Assembly: GCA_002394335.1 (NCBI GenBank)
Contig: DGTP01000014.1
Span: forward strand, 146,370-210,369
Length of the DNA: 64,000 nt
Direction of reading: 5' to 3'
Source: Bacteroidales bacterium UBA4333
Lineage (GTDB): Bacteria; Bacteroidota; Bacteroidia; Bacteroidales; Paludibacteraceae
Below are positions 33,598 through 42,260 of the stretch, in pieces (position 1 is the first letter of the stretch; each line of letters starts with the position of its first letter). Under the pieces are notes generated by a model. The model was not told the origin of the DNA. It worked only from the letters and a program-made list of their open reading frames with translations, and made no database searches. A program made the translations under genes and the position numbers.

Positions 33598-34082
33598 CAG
33601 TGGGTTATAGTCAGTTTGCCGGAGGAGTTGACCACGCGATACTTACGGAGTGATTCACGGGAGATGCCCTTGGTAGGCACACCGATTCCCCAACTCAAGT
33701 CGTATTCCTCGCCGCAGGAAGGACAGACTGCGTAGAATCCATTCACTACGGTCGGCTCGTGAGGTTTGAGACAATGGGTACAGCAGAGGTCAAAGGCGTT
33801 ATAATTGCCTCCTCCGTCTATATAAACTACTACACCGGCATAGCCGAAAGCATCCATCGCAGAGAGTTGAAGGGTATAGTCGTGGTAATGATAGCCTTGT
33901 CTGTTGACGGTGATATAATCATAGACATTCTCCGGTTTGAAATGCACAAACTGCCCCATCTGGGTATTGATAGACAGACGTACCGGATAAGTCGGCACGG
34001 AACTGCGAAAAGTAGTATTCTCGCATCCCGTCATTGCCAACACAGCCAATGCCAAGATTATCTGCTTCCCGAAACGGCACAT
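33597..34082 (-). CDS. Rieske-like lipoprotein
   Basis: A 161-residue lipoprotein: signal peptide with lipobox LAMTGC (Cys20). The C-terminal part has CTHC followed by CPSCGEEYDLSWG, the look of a Rieske 2Fe-2S box (C-x-H and C-x2-H). The second site shows Cys-Gly where a His is expected, so cluster binding is uncertain; the several Cys might hold zinc instead. It overlaps the FKBP-like gene by 25 nt and rimM by 1 nt. Confidence 0.65.
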   Translation of the reverse strand: MCRFGKQIILALAVLAMTGCENTTFRSSVPTYPVRLSINTQMGQFVHFKPENVYDYITVNRQGYHYHDYTLQLSAMDAFGYAGVVVYIDGGGNYNAFDLCCTHCLKPHEPTVVNGFYAVCPSCGEEYDLSWGIGVPTKGISRESLRKYRVVNSSGKLTITH

Positions 34083-34561
34083 AGATGTATTTCGTAGATA
34101 AGGGTCGAATATGGCGGGATATAGCCTGTGGTACCTTCAGTACCGTAGCCTTCAGCGGTATAGGTGTCGCCGGAGGCTACTTTGACTGCATCATACCCCA
34201 ACTGGTACGGCACAAAAAGACGTATATCGCCGTTGTTATGCACCAGACAGCATCCTTCTGCAAAACCGGGGATGGTGTTCGACAAGAGAAATGTACCTCT
34301 TCCGCCTTCGATCACGTTGCCGTTGATCAGACGGACGGTGTAATCGGCGGTAACATAACTGGTACGGCTTGGCTTGGCATCCAATGGAGTCGGATCGGCA
34401 ATGATGCTGTACTGCAGACCGGTAGAGGTCGTGCGCACTCCGGGCTGATGTTTGTTGTTCTCCATCCAGGCTTCGTTCTGTGCTTTCCAGTCGAGCCAGT
34501 TATTCTCCTTGCAACTGACAAGTGCAAGGGCTGCTACAAGATATAATAGAATCTTCTTCAT
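34058..34561 (-). CDS. FKBP-type peptidyl-prolyl isomerase-like lipoprotein
   Basis: A 167-residue lipoprotein with lipobox ALVSC (Cys17). The C-terminal 100 residues look like an FKBP domain: YVTADYTVRLINGNVIE, IPGFAEGCCLV, YQLGYD and IPPYSTLIYEIHL. FKBPs turn prolines and help folding in the periplasm. Several aromatic pocket residues differ from active FKBPs. The start at 34561 gives the signal peptide; an open stretch further upstream lies inside the EnvC-like gene and is not needed. Confidence 0.8.
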   Translation of the reverse strand: MKKILLYLVAALALVSCKENNWLDWKAQNEAWMENNKHQPGVRTTSTGLQYSIIADPTPLDAKPSRTSYVTADYTVRLINGNVIEGGRGTFLLSNTIPGFAEGCCLVHNNGDIRLFVPYQLGYDAVKVASGDTYTAEGYGTEGTTGYIPPYSTLIYEIHLCAVSGSR

Positions 34562-34563
34562 AA

Positions 34564-35742
34564 TCAATGTGAAATCCAGTTTGAGGGATTGAGGATTTCT
34601 CTTCCTTTGTATATCTGGAAGTATAGTTCTGTTTTGTTGTCCTGATCGGGGTCGGTATAAATACATCCGATTTTTTGTTTGGTATCAACTTTGTCACCCG
34701 ACTTGACATATAGTTTCGACAGACCGGCATACACCGTGCGGTAGTTACCATGCTGGATGATAACGGCATATGTGTTGCCGTTCATGAAACAGGAGGTCAC
34801 TTCACCCTTATAGACAGCGCGGGCATCGCTTCCTTGCGGTGTCTGGAGGTAGATACCTTTGTTGTCCACCATCACTCGCTCGTGAACAGGGTGCTTGTGC
34901 TTACCGAATTGACCGCTTATATGTCCTTTCTCGATCGGCCAAGGCAGTCTCCCTTTGTTCTTCTCGAAGTCGCCTTGTACGAGTTGCTGCTCTTTGGTAA
35001 TACCGCCTTTTTTCGCCTGTTGCTCGGCTTGCTTGCGGATCAGTTCGGTTATGCGGGAGTTCAGTTGCTCTGATTTTTTCTGCTGTGCTTTGAGTTTGGC
35101 ACCCAAGTTCTTTTCCTGCTGCTTGAGTTGCGCCAGCATTGCTTGCTGCTTGCGTTCGTCGCGCGCCAGGTTTTCTTGCTCGCGTTCACGGGTGCGGAGG
35201 GAGGACTGCTTGGCCTGCTTGTTGGTGCGGAGTTCCTCTGTCTTCTCGTTGAGTTGCACGGTCTTGGTCTGTATCCGCCGAGCCTGCTCGGATTTGGTCT
35301 CTGCAAAACGCTGCAAGAACTGTACCCGTTTGAGCAGTTGCTGGAAGTTCTCTGCTGACATCAGGTATAGCAGTGGAGACTGCTGCAACTGGGCGTAATG
35401 ACTCTCTCTGATCAGCTGTGCATAGTCTGCTTTCAGCCGCTTCAGTTCCTCTTGAAGTTCCGCCTTGCGGGTGGTGTTCTGTGCAATCTGGTTGTCGAGC
35501 GCATCGATCTCGCTACCGATAGTCTGAATCAGCTGTTTTTGGGTCTTGATATTCTCGTTGAGCAGTTCGAGTTTGTTGATCGTCGCTTTCTGATCCTTCT
35601 TGGTCTGCTGGATCATTTTATTGGTCGTGGACATCTGCTTCTGGAGCTCCTGTTGCTTCTTCTTGAGCGACTTGACCGACTCGGCCGATGCACCTCCGGC
35701 AATCAGCGATAATAGTATTATGAATAGGCTGAATCGTCTCAT
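34564..35742 (-). CDS. EnvC-like murein hydrolase activator (degenerate M23)
   Basis: A 392-residue periplasmic protein with a signal peptide (MRRFSLFIILLSLIAGGASA), a long coiled coil (about 22-255) and a C-terminal LytM/M23 domain. The metal-binding His of active M23 peptidases are missing (ELYFQIYK in place of LHFEI), as in EnvC, which activates amidases at the division site rather than cutting the wall itself. It is coupled to the DUF4292 gene by ATGA. Confidence 0.85.
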   Translation of the reverse strand: MRRFSLFIILLSLIAGGASAESVKSLKKKQQELQKQMSTTNKMIQQTKKDQKATINKLELLNENIKTQKQLIQTIGSEIDALDNQIAQNTTRKAELQEELKRLKADYAQLIRESHYAQLQQSPLLYLMSAENFQQLLKRVQFLQRFAETKSEQARRIQTKTVQLNEKTEELRTNKQAKQSSLRTREREQENLARDERKQQAMLAQLKQQEKNLGAKLKAQQKKSEQLNSRITELIRKQAEQQAKKGGITKEQQLVQGDFEKNKGRLPWPIEKGHISGQFGKHKHPVHERVMVDNKGIYLQTPQGSDARAVYKGEVTSCFMNGNTYAVIIQHGNYRTVYAGLSKLYVKSGDKVDTKQKIGCIYTDPDQDNKTELYFQIYKGREILNPSNWISH

Positions 35743-36464
35743 TTAAGCAGTTTGATTTTCTTGTATCGGGAGATATCAAGACGTGAGATGGAAACGGGCT
35801 GGTTGAAGATCGGCTTGTTCTGAAAATCTATAGCCAATGCCACGGTCTTACCCATAGCGGAGTAGCGCAGTACGCCATTTTCAGCCACCGATGGCATTTC
35901 TCCGCCGGCGATGGTTCGCAGGTCTTCGTAAGTGACGAACGGACGCACTTGTTTGTTAATCTCCGAATAGGGGGCGCGGTCGTACTCTTTCTCCAGCTTG
36001 TTGATTACAATCACCTCCTTCGGCGTAGCTTCTACACGGGCTACTTCGATACCGAACACCAGCGAGATGGATATAACTACGATAGAGTCCCACTGCGAAG
36101 TGATGGTGCATGTTGCTTTGTATGTCTTGCCACCGAACTCCACCGAGGCTTTGGCACCACGCAAATAGGAAGTGTCCCATTTTTTGGTAGAGACGGGAGT
36201 AACAGGCTGCACTGTAGGTGTGGATGGAGTAGGTGTCACAATTTGGGTCTTGGAGGAAGATACCTGTTGACTCAGCCCCTTCAGCTGCTCCTGCATCTGC
36301 GTCATCTGTTGGCTTATGGCATTCATGCGCGATGTCAGACTGTCTATATTTTGTTCCAAACGCGCTGTACGGGCTTGGGATTCGGCTAACTGTCGGGAAG
36401 TGGAGCAAGCGGTCATCAAGACCATTGCTGCCATAATCATTAGAGAATAAACGGTTTTCTTCAT
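35739..36464 (-). CDS. DUF4292 lipoprotein
   Basis: A 241-residue lipoprotein with lipobox LMTAC (Cys20). After a coiled coil (about 25-70) and a Thr/Pro/Val-rich linker comes a beta-rich domain of the DUF4292 type. From memory, in other Bacteroidales the same order (TPR protein, DUF4292, EnvC-like) is found, pointing to a joint envelope role. ATGA overlaps link it to both neighbours. The exact function is unknown. Confidence 0.8.
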   Translation of the reverse strand: MKKTVYSLMIMAAMVLMTACSTSRQLAESQARTARLEQNIDSLTSRMNAISQQMTQMQEQLKGLSQQVSSSKTQIVTPTPSTPTVQPVTPVSTKKWDTSYLRGAKASVEFGGKTYKATCTITSQWDSIVVISISLVFGIEVARVEATPKEVIVINKLEKEYDRAPYSEINKQVRPFVTYEDLRTIAGGEMPSVAENGVLRYSAMGKTVALAIDFQNKPIFNQPVSISRLDISRYKKIKLLK

Positions 36465-37468
36465 TTCATTATTTTTTTGTAATGTTTTTCTATTGTTTTG
36501 CGGTGCTCAGGCATATATTTGGGCGTCTGATCCAGAGCTTTCTGTATATATACTTGCGCCATTATTTTCTTGCCTTGTTTGTATAGTATCCAGGCATATG
36601 TGTCAAGTATAATCGGGTTTTCACCGTCAATCATTACTGCTTTGAACGCCATCTGCTCAGCCTGCTCTATATTCTCGTTACGCTCCGCCATATCGTAGGC
36701 ATAGTTGTTGAGGATGTTGGAGTTGTTGGGGTTGAGTGCCAGCACGCGTTCGTAGGTGTGTTTGCGTTGCATCCATGACACTTTGAGATAGGTCTCCAGA
36801 TACGATTTCATTACCAGCAGATCCTCCTCATCGGCATTCACTTTCAGGTAGTCGTCCAGCGCCTGTAGGGCTTTTTTATATTTGTTCTGGTAGATGTATA
36901 TCCGTGCGCGGGTTAGAGCACAACGGGCATCTTGTCCGTTGATCGCCTCCATTGAGTCCATAGCAGCGAACGAGTGCTCCCAATCTCCTATAGACAGATA
37001 TTGAGAAGCCAGTTCCTCCCATAACTTGGCGTCCTGGGAGTTCGCTTCGGCAGCCTTCTCCAGAATCTCAAGCTTATAGGGAATCTTCGTTGCGTCCTCA
37101 TCCCATCGGTAACTCATATATGCGTAGTAAGCGCGCCAGCAATACCCCGGATCAAGCATATACGCCTGTCGGAAATACTTCTCCGCTTTATCTAATTGCT
37201 CTGCTTCATAGTAGAGCAGACCGATGGTTTCTTTCGTCTTGGCGTCTTCAGGATTGATCATCTCGCAGAACTGATAGAGAACCAAAGCCTGATCCAAGCG
37301 GCTGTTATCTTGTGCATTGCGTGCGGCGTACCAGTAGTACTTGAACTGCTTTTCGCGCTCACTCTCTGTCTGCCCACGCTCCGCAGAAACATCTTCCTGC
37401 ACGCTTCCGTAAAGCGGAAGGGATAGTATTACAGCTAAGCCTATTATGTATTTCTTCATTTCCTTCAT
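36461..37468 (-). CDS. TPR-repeat protein, secreted
   Basis: A 335-residue protein with a signal peptide and about eight tetratricopeptide repeats (e.g. YYEAEQLDKAEKYFRQAYML and IYIYQNKYKKALQALDDYLK). It is likely a periplasmic or outer-membrane-linked scaffold. It is coupled to the DUF4292 lipoprotein and follows dut by 41 nt. Confidence 0.85.
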   Translation of the reverse strand: MKEMKKYIIGLAVILSLPLYGSVQEDVSAERGQTESEREKQFKYYWYAARNAQDNSRLDQALVLYQFCEMINPEDAKTKETIGLLYYEAEQLDKAEKYFRQAYMLDPGYCWRAYYAYMSYRWDEDATKIPYKLEILEKAAEANSQDAKLWEELASQYLSIGDWEHSFAAMDSMEAINGQDARCALTRARIYIYQNKYKKALQALDDYLKVNADEEDLLVMKSYLETYLKVSWMQRKHTYERVLALNPNNSNILNNYAYDMAERNENIEQAEQMAFKAVMIDGENPIILDTYAWILYKQGKKIMAQVYIQKALDQTPKYMPEHRKTIEKHYKKIMK

Positions 37469-37515
37469 TCCGTCAATCCATCATTCAGCGGCTCTGCCGC
37501 ATCATTCCGTCATTT
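37461..37515 (-). repeat. CATTCCGTC-type low-order repeat between dut and the TPR gene
   Basis: CATTCCGTCA recurs with the variants CATCATTC and CAATCCATC over about 55 nt, partly in the 3' end of dut. Confidence 0.5.
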
Positions 37516-37947
37516 TACCCCTGAGTGTCCGAAACCGCCTGCGCCACGCTCGGTGTCGCCTAACTCCTGTACTTCTACCATCTCCGGCTGCTCGTGCTTG
37601 GCTATTACCATCTGGCAGATGCGTTCACCCGGTTCAATAGTCTGGATTTCGGAACTGAGGTTGATTAGTATCACTCCCACCTCACCGCGGTAGTCCGCAT
37701 CGATTGTGCCGGGTGTGTTGAGAACGGTCAGACCGCGTTTGAGCGCCAAACCGCTACGGGGACGGATCTGCGCCTCATAACCCTCCGGCAACTCGATGTA
37801 CAGCCCCGTCGGAAAGAGCTTGCGCTCCAAGGGTTTCAGACTTACCGGTGCCTCGATATTGCACCGGATATCCATCCCTGCCGCTTGCGTGGTCTCGTAC
37901 TTAGGCAGCGGATTTGTACTCTTATTGATAATTTTAAGTTTCATCAT
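37510..37947 (-). CDS. dut: deoxyuridine 5'-triphosphate nucleotidohydrolase
   Basis: A 145-residue dUTPase that splits dUTP to dUMP and keeps uracil out of DNA. The trimeric-type motifs are all visible: AAGMDIRCNI (1), RPRSGLALKRG (2), NTPGTIDADYRGEVGV (3), GERICQMVI (4) and the C-terminal arm RGAGGFGHSG (5). It follows the lipid kinase gene by 6 nt. Confidence 0.97.
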   Translation of the reverse strand: MMKLKIINKSTNPLPKYETTQAAGMDIRCNIEAPVSLKPLERKLFPTGLYIELPEGYEAQIRPRSGLALKRGLTVLNTPGTIDADYRGEVGVILINLSSEIQTIEPGERICQMVIAKHEQPEMVEVQELGDTERGAGGFGHSGVK

Positions 37948-37953
37948 TCTGTT

Positions 37954-38835
37954 TTAAAATCTTTTCTCGACGAGGACGGTCAATCCGTCGGGTATGATTT
38001 GTACATGTATATCCTTGGGCATCTCTACAGGATCGCCGTCGATATGGAAAGCCGAAGCCGTTTCGCGCTCCACCCACACTTCACGGGCGCGGAGAGTGTC
38101 CATAAAGAGACTGTTGTCGATGGATCTTGTAAAAAGCCTGAGTGCCAATTCCGGTGCGCCAAGGAGTGCGCTCGATGACATTACGCATATATCCATCAAC
38201 CCGTCCTGCAGGCTTGCTTTAGGAGCGATATATGCCTCATAACCCCATTGGCTGGCATTGGCGAAAGTCATCAGGAAAGCCTTATGCGTAATGTCTATGC
38301 CTTTGCCGTGAAGATGGTAACTCTCTGGACGATACCGGAGCACATCTTTGAAAATATTCTGCAAATAGGTCATAAAACCGCGTCGTGTAGAGCCTGCAAA
38401 CTGGTCGGCTATCAGGGCGTCAAACCCCGTGCCGCAGGTACTGACAAAGAGTTTGCCGTTCGCCAGACCGTAATCCACTTTGATAGGCTCGGAGCGGTTA
38501 AGCATCTCGATAGCACGATGGGCACGCACCGGAATATTCAGATGCCTTGCGAAACCGTTGCCGCTGCCCATAGGGATGATACCCATGGCGGTATTCGAAT
38601 CGCGCAAGCCGCGCGCCACTTCGTTTACCGTACCGTCGCCGCCGACAGCCACCACGGCATCGAAGCCCATGCGCATAAACTGCCGCGCCAACTCCTCAGC
38701 ATGACCGGCACGCTCAGTGAATACAATATTCTCAAGCCACTGACTATGATCCAGCGTTTCCTTGATCATTTTCGGGAGCTTGCGTTTGTTCTGAGTACCC
38801 GAAATAGGGTTAATTATAAAGGCAATATTTTTCAT
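37954..38835 (-). CDS. diacylglycerol/lipid kinase family protein (YegS/DgkB type)
   Basis: A 293-residue kinase with the NAD-kinase-like fold: INPISGTQNKR near the start, the nucleotide site GGDGTVNEV (about 60-68), PMGSGNGFAR, and a C-terminal beta sandwich with DGDPVEMP. The family phosphorylates diacylglycerol or related lipids at the inner membrane. It is the first gene of the leftward operon and has a clear promoter. Confidence 0.9.
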   Translation of the reverse strand: MKNIAFIINPISGTQNKRKLPKMIKETLDHSQWLENIVFTERAGHAEELARQFMRMGFDAVVAVGGDGTVNEVARGLRDSNTAMGIIPMGSGNGFARHLNIPVRAHRAIEMLNRSEPIKVDYGLANGKLFVSTCGTGFDALIADQFAGSTRRGFMTYLQNIFKDVLRYRPESYHLHGKGIDITHKAFLMTFANASQWGYEAYIAPKASLQDGLMDICVMSSSALLGAPELALRLFTRSIDNSLFMDTLRAREVWVERETASAFHIDGDPVEMPKDIHVQIIPDGLTVLVEKRF

Positions 38836-38853
38836 AAATCAGTAAATACGCGG

Positions 38854-38901
38854 CAAAGTTACAAAAAAATTTGCAAATGTGCAAAAAATTATGTACTTTT
38901 G
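38854..38901. promoter_or_regulatory. divergent promoter pair sharing one palindrome
   Basis: The palindrome TTGCAAATGTGCAA (38871-38884) is flanked on each side at 9 nt by a -7 box: TACTTTTG rightwards (38894-38901) for the DUF4301 gene and TAACTTTG leftwards (38861-38854) for the lipid kinase operon. Each half of the palindrome supplies one -33 TTG. Confidence 0.85.
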
Positions 38902-38933
38902 CACCAAATTTTAATTAAAAATTGTTAAAAACC

Positions 38934-40274
38934 ATGACATTCACTACTTCAGACCTCAAACAATTAGAGGCACACGGCATTTCTGTAGAGCAAGCCGAAG
39001 CCCAGTTAGAATCATTCAAAAAAGGTTTTCCGGCACTTTCAATTGTTGCACCGGCTGCAAAGGGCAAAGGAATCTTGGTGCCTACCAAGGCAGAACAGGA
39101 GCAGTATATCCGGGCATGGCAGGAATATCTTGATGAGGGACACACCATATTGAAGTTTGTGCCCGCCTCAGGAGCTGCTAGCCGAATGTTCAAGAAGTTG
39201 TTCGAATACCTTGAAACAGGCGAAGAAAGCAAGGCTGTTACAGAGTTCCTTGCACATAAGGATTACTTCGCTTTCGGTCCGCAGTTACAGGGCAAAGAGG
39301 GCAAAGAAGCTGTCCGTTACCTTTTGGAGGATATGCAGTATGGCAGATTGCCTAAAGGATTGTTGCTTTTCCATAAATATCGTGATGGTGCGCGCACACC
39401 CGCGTTGGAACACTTGGTAGAAGGTGCTATGTATGCAGCTTCTGAAGGCAAGGTACATCTGCATTTCACCGTTTCGCACGAGCATCTGCCGCTTTTTAGA
39501 CAACACATTGCCGAGCACTTGCCGGAATATGAGAAGAAATACGGTGTTACCTATGATATCACTTTCTCTGAGCAGTTGCCTTCTACCGATACCCTTGCCG
39601 GCAATCCTGACGGTACGCCATTCCGCAATGCCGACGGTTCCCTGCTCTTCCGTCCGGGTGGACACGGAGCTCTTATCGCAAATCTCAATCAGCAGGACGC
39701 AGATGTCATTTTTATCAAGAATATTGATAATGTGGTGCCGGACAAGCTTAAAAAGGACACTGTCCGCTACAAACAGATTTTGGCGGGCGTACTCGTCACG
39801 GAGCAGAAGCGGGTCTTTGAGGCATTGCGTAACCCGGCTCTGAGCGAGGAGGAACGTGAGAAATTGTCGCGCCCGATCCGTGTCTGCGGCGTAGTCAAAA
39901 ACACAGGAGAACCCGGCGGCGGACCATTCTTAGTACGGGAGAAAGACGGTTCTGTCTCCTATCAGATTTTGGAGTCCAGTCAGATCAGCGACCCGTCACT
40001 CATGGCTCAATCCACCCATTTCAATCCGGTAGATCTCGTCTGTGCAACCAAAGATGTAAATGGCGAGCGTTACGACCTGCCATCCTTTGTCGATCCTAAT
40101 ACGGGCTTTATTTCGCATAAATCGAAAGACGGCAAAGACCTCTTGGCACTGGAGCTGCCGGGCTTGTGGAATGGTGCCATGGCGAAGTGGAATACCATTT
40201 TCGTGGAAGTGCCTGTCTCCACCTTTAATCCTGTTAAAGAAGTGAATGACCTGCTTAGGGAACAACATCAATAG
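38934..40274 (+). CDS. DUF4301 protein
   Basis: A 446-residue soluble protein of the Bacteroidota family DUF4301. Visible patches are FVPASGAASRMFKKLFEYLE (about 75-94, resembling a nucleotide or phosphate loop), FRPGGHGALIANL and RVCGVVKNTGEPGGGPF. The last two resemble sugar-phosphate nucleotidyltransferase segments, but no function is established. The ATG at 38934 is preferred to a TTG 12 nt upstream. It stands alone, between its own promoter and a terminator. Confidence 0.85.
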   Translation: MTFTTSDLKQLEAHGISVEQAEAQLESFKKGFPALSIVAPAAKGKGILVPTKAEQEQYIRAWQEYLDEGHTILKFVPASGAASRMFKKLFEYLETGEESKAVTEFLAHKDYFAFGPQLQGKEGKEAVRYLLEDMQYGRLPKGLLLFHKYRDGARTPALEHLVEGAMYAASEGKVHLHFTVSHEHLPLFRQHIAEHLPEYEKKYGVTYDITFSEQLPSTDTLAGNPDGTPFRNADGSLLFRPGGHGALIANLNQQDADVIFIKNIDNVVPDKLKKDTVRYKQILAGVLVTEQKRVFEALRNPALSEEEREKLSRPIRVCGVVKNTGEPGGGPFLVREKDGSVSYQILESSQISDPSLMAQSTHFNPVDLVCATKDVNGERYDLPSFVDPNTGFISHKSKDGKDLLALELPGLWNGAMAKWNTIFVEVPVSTFNPVKEVNDLLREQHQ

Positions 40275-40279
40275 AAAAC

Positions 40280-40310
40280 AAATGCGCAGCTCGTCTGCGC
40301 ATTTATTTTG
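40280..40310 (+). terminator. terminator after the DUF4301 gene
   Basis: A perfect 10-bp stem (AAATGCGCAG at 40280-40289, CTGCGCATTT at 40295-40304) with a 5-nt loop and a T-rich tail begins 6 nt after the stop codon. Confidence 0.85.
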
Positions 40311-40411
40311 CAATGGGTTCAGAACGGAACCATCATGGGATTATCTTCCGATGAATAACCGGAGAAAGAATGTTTTTTCCTGTGTTTTCGCTTGAAATGT
40401 ATTACTTTTAT

Positions 40412-40442
40412 TTGCACATGTCAAAAAAAATACGTATCTTTG
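40412..40442 (+). promoter_or_regulatory. ffh promoter
   Basis: TTGCACATGTCAAA (40412-40425), 9 nt, TATCTTTG (40435-40442). The palindrome is imperfect here. Confidence 0.75.
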
Positions 40443-40468
40443 CACGCTAAAACGATAATTCTATAGAA

Positions 40469-41767
40469 ATGTTTGATAACTTAAGCGAAAGATTAGAGCG
40501 GTCCTTCAAGATCCTGAAAGGAGAAGGACGTATCACTGAAATCAATATTGCCGAGACCGTCAAAGATATCCGCAAAGCCCTTTTAGAAGCGGATGTCAAC
40601 TACAAGACTGCAAAGCAGTTTACTGACCAGGTCAAGGAAAAAGCCCTCGGACAAAACGTCATGACTTCTGTTCGTCCGGGGCAGCTGATGGTGAAGATTA
40701 CCCATGACGAACTGGCAGCCCTGATGGGCGGCGAGACGGCAGAGATCAACCTCAAAGGACAGCCGGCAGTAATCCTTATGGCAGGTCTGCAAGGTTCCGG
40801 TAAAACTACTTTTGCGTCCAAACTCGCCAACTACCTGCAAACGAAGAAAAGCAAACGTGTGATGCTCGTCGCCTGCGATGTCTATCGTCCGGCGGCTATC
40901 GAACAATTGCGCGTGCTTGGCGAACAGATCAATGCGAAGGTCTATACCGGTGAAGGCGAGCCTGATCCTGTCAGGAAAGCCCAGGATGCTATTGCAGAGG
41001 CTAAGCGCTTCGGCTACGATGTAGTGATTGTCGATACCGCCGGTCGTCTGGCTGTGGACGAGCAGATGATGAACGAGATAGCGGCTATCAAGCAGGCTAT
41101 CACGCCGTCCGAGACGTTGTTCGTGGTTGATGCCATGACCGGTCAGGATGCTGTCAATACCGCCAAGGAGTTTAACGACCGCCTCGATTTCGACGGCGTG
41201 GTACTCACCAAACTGGACGGTGATGCACGCGGCGGTGCGGCTCTCTCTATCCGTTCGGTAGTGAACAAGCCGATCAAGTTTATCGGTACGGGCGAGAAGA
41301 TGGAAGCTCTGGACCAGTTCCACCCTTCACGTATGGCTGACCGAATCCTCGGAATGGGTGACGTCGTTTCACTTGTAGAGCGCGCACAAGCGCAGTACGA
41401 CGAAGAGGAGGCACGACGTATATCCAAGAAGATTGCAAAGAACCAGTTTGACTTCAATGACTTCTTAGGGCAGCTCAATCAGATCAAGAAGATGGGCTCG
41501 ATGAAGGAACTGATGGGTATGATCCCCGGCATGGACAAGGCACTCAAGGGCGTGGAAATTTCAGATGACGCCTTCAAACCCATCGAGGCGATGATCTCTT
41601 CTATGACACCCGAAGAACGCGCTAATCCCTCTCTCCTTAATGGCTCGCGCAAAGAGCGCATCGCCAAGGGCTCGGGTACTACTATTGTAGAACTAAATCG
41701 GTTCCTCAAGCAGTTTGAGCAGACATCTAAAATGATGCGCAAAGTGCAACAATTCAAACGCAGATAA
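40469..41767 (+). CDS. ffh: signal recognition particle protein Ffh
   Basis: The 432-residue SRP GTPase that brings inner-membrane proteins to the translocon with 4.5S RNA. It has the N domain, the G domain with GLQGSGKTT (G1), DTAGR (G3), TKLDGDARGG (G4) and GTGEKMEAL, and the Met-rich M domain (MKELMGMIPGMDKAL, FLKQFEQTSKMMRKVQQF). The length is normal. It is the first gene of a rightward run that reaches 48.6 kb. Confidence 0.97.
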   Translation: MFDNLSERLERSFKILKGEGRITEINIAETVKDIRKALLEADVNYKTAKQFTDQVKEKALGQNVMTSVRPGQLMVKITHDELAALMGGETAEINLKGQPAVILMAGLQGSGKTTFASKLANYLQTKKSKRVMLVACDVYRPAAIEQLRVLGEQINAKVYTGEGEPDPVRKAQDAIAEAKRFGYDVVIVDTAGRLAVDEQMMNEIAAIKQAITPSETLFVVDAMTGQDAVNTAKEFNDRLDFDGVVLTKLDGDARGGAALSIRSVVNKPIKFIGTGEKMEALDQFHPSRMADRILGMGDVVSLVERAQAQYDEEEARRISKKIAKNQFDFNDFLGQLNQIKKMGSMKELMGMIPGMDKALKGVEISDDAFKPIEAMISSMTPEERANPSLLNGSRKERIAKGSGTTIVELNRFLKQFEQTSKMMRKVQQFKRR

Positions 41768-41771
41768 ACCT

Positions 41772-42260
41772 ATGGGTATTATTAGCAGATACTTGCGACG
41801 CAGACGCCACCACAGTCACCGCCACCATTCGCGGTACGGTAACTATAACGTCAAAAAAGGATCATCGTTTCTCAACTGGAAGCGCGACAAGAAAATGATT
41901 CTAGGAATAATCTTTGGTACGCTCTTTATCATCTGGGGATGTCTCTTCCCTGCACGCGGATTCATCGTTGAGACCTATAACCTTCTCAAGATATGGCTTC
42001 GTCCTGAGACCGAATATGACGAGGAGATAAAGATCGATCCTATCCGGACCGATTACAAACTGCGTCTGGACCGCGAGCGCGTGGGTGACAGCGTGGCAGC
42101 AGCTACCGGTGCAGACACCCTGCGCAAGGAAATCAGGCAGCGTGCTATTCCGGTCTATCGTCCGCCTCGTCCTCGTAACACATGGTATCTTTCAGAGAAA
42201 GATATGCAGGAGTTGCGTCGGGGCGCAGAAAACAGATTCGAAACTAAAGAAGAACAATGA
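41772..42260 (+). CDS. hypothetical single-pass membrane protein
   Basis: A 162-residue protein. A very basic His/Arg-rich N-terminus (YLRRRRHHSHRHHSRYG) precedes one membrane segment (about 42-60), followed by a charged C-terminal domain. The basic side is probably in the cytoplasm. No family was recognised. It lies 4 nt after ffh and overlaps folD by 4 nt. Confidence 0.7.
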   Translation: MGIISRYLRRRRHHSHRHHSRYGNYNVKKGSSFLNWKRDKKMILGIIFGTLFIIWGCLFPARGFIVETYNLLKIWLRPETEYDEEIKIDPIRTDYKLRLDRERVGDSVAAATGADTLRKEIRQRAIPVYRPPRPRNTWYLSEKDMQELRRGAENRFETKEEQ

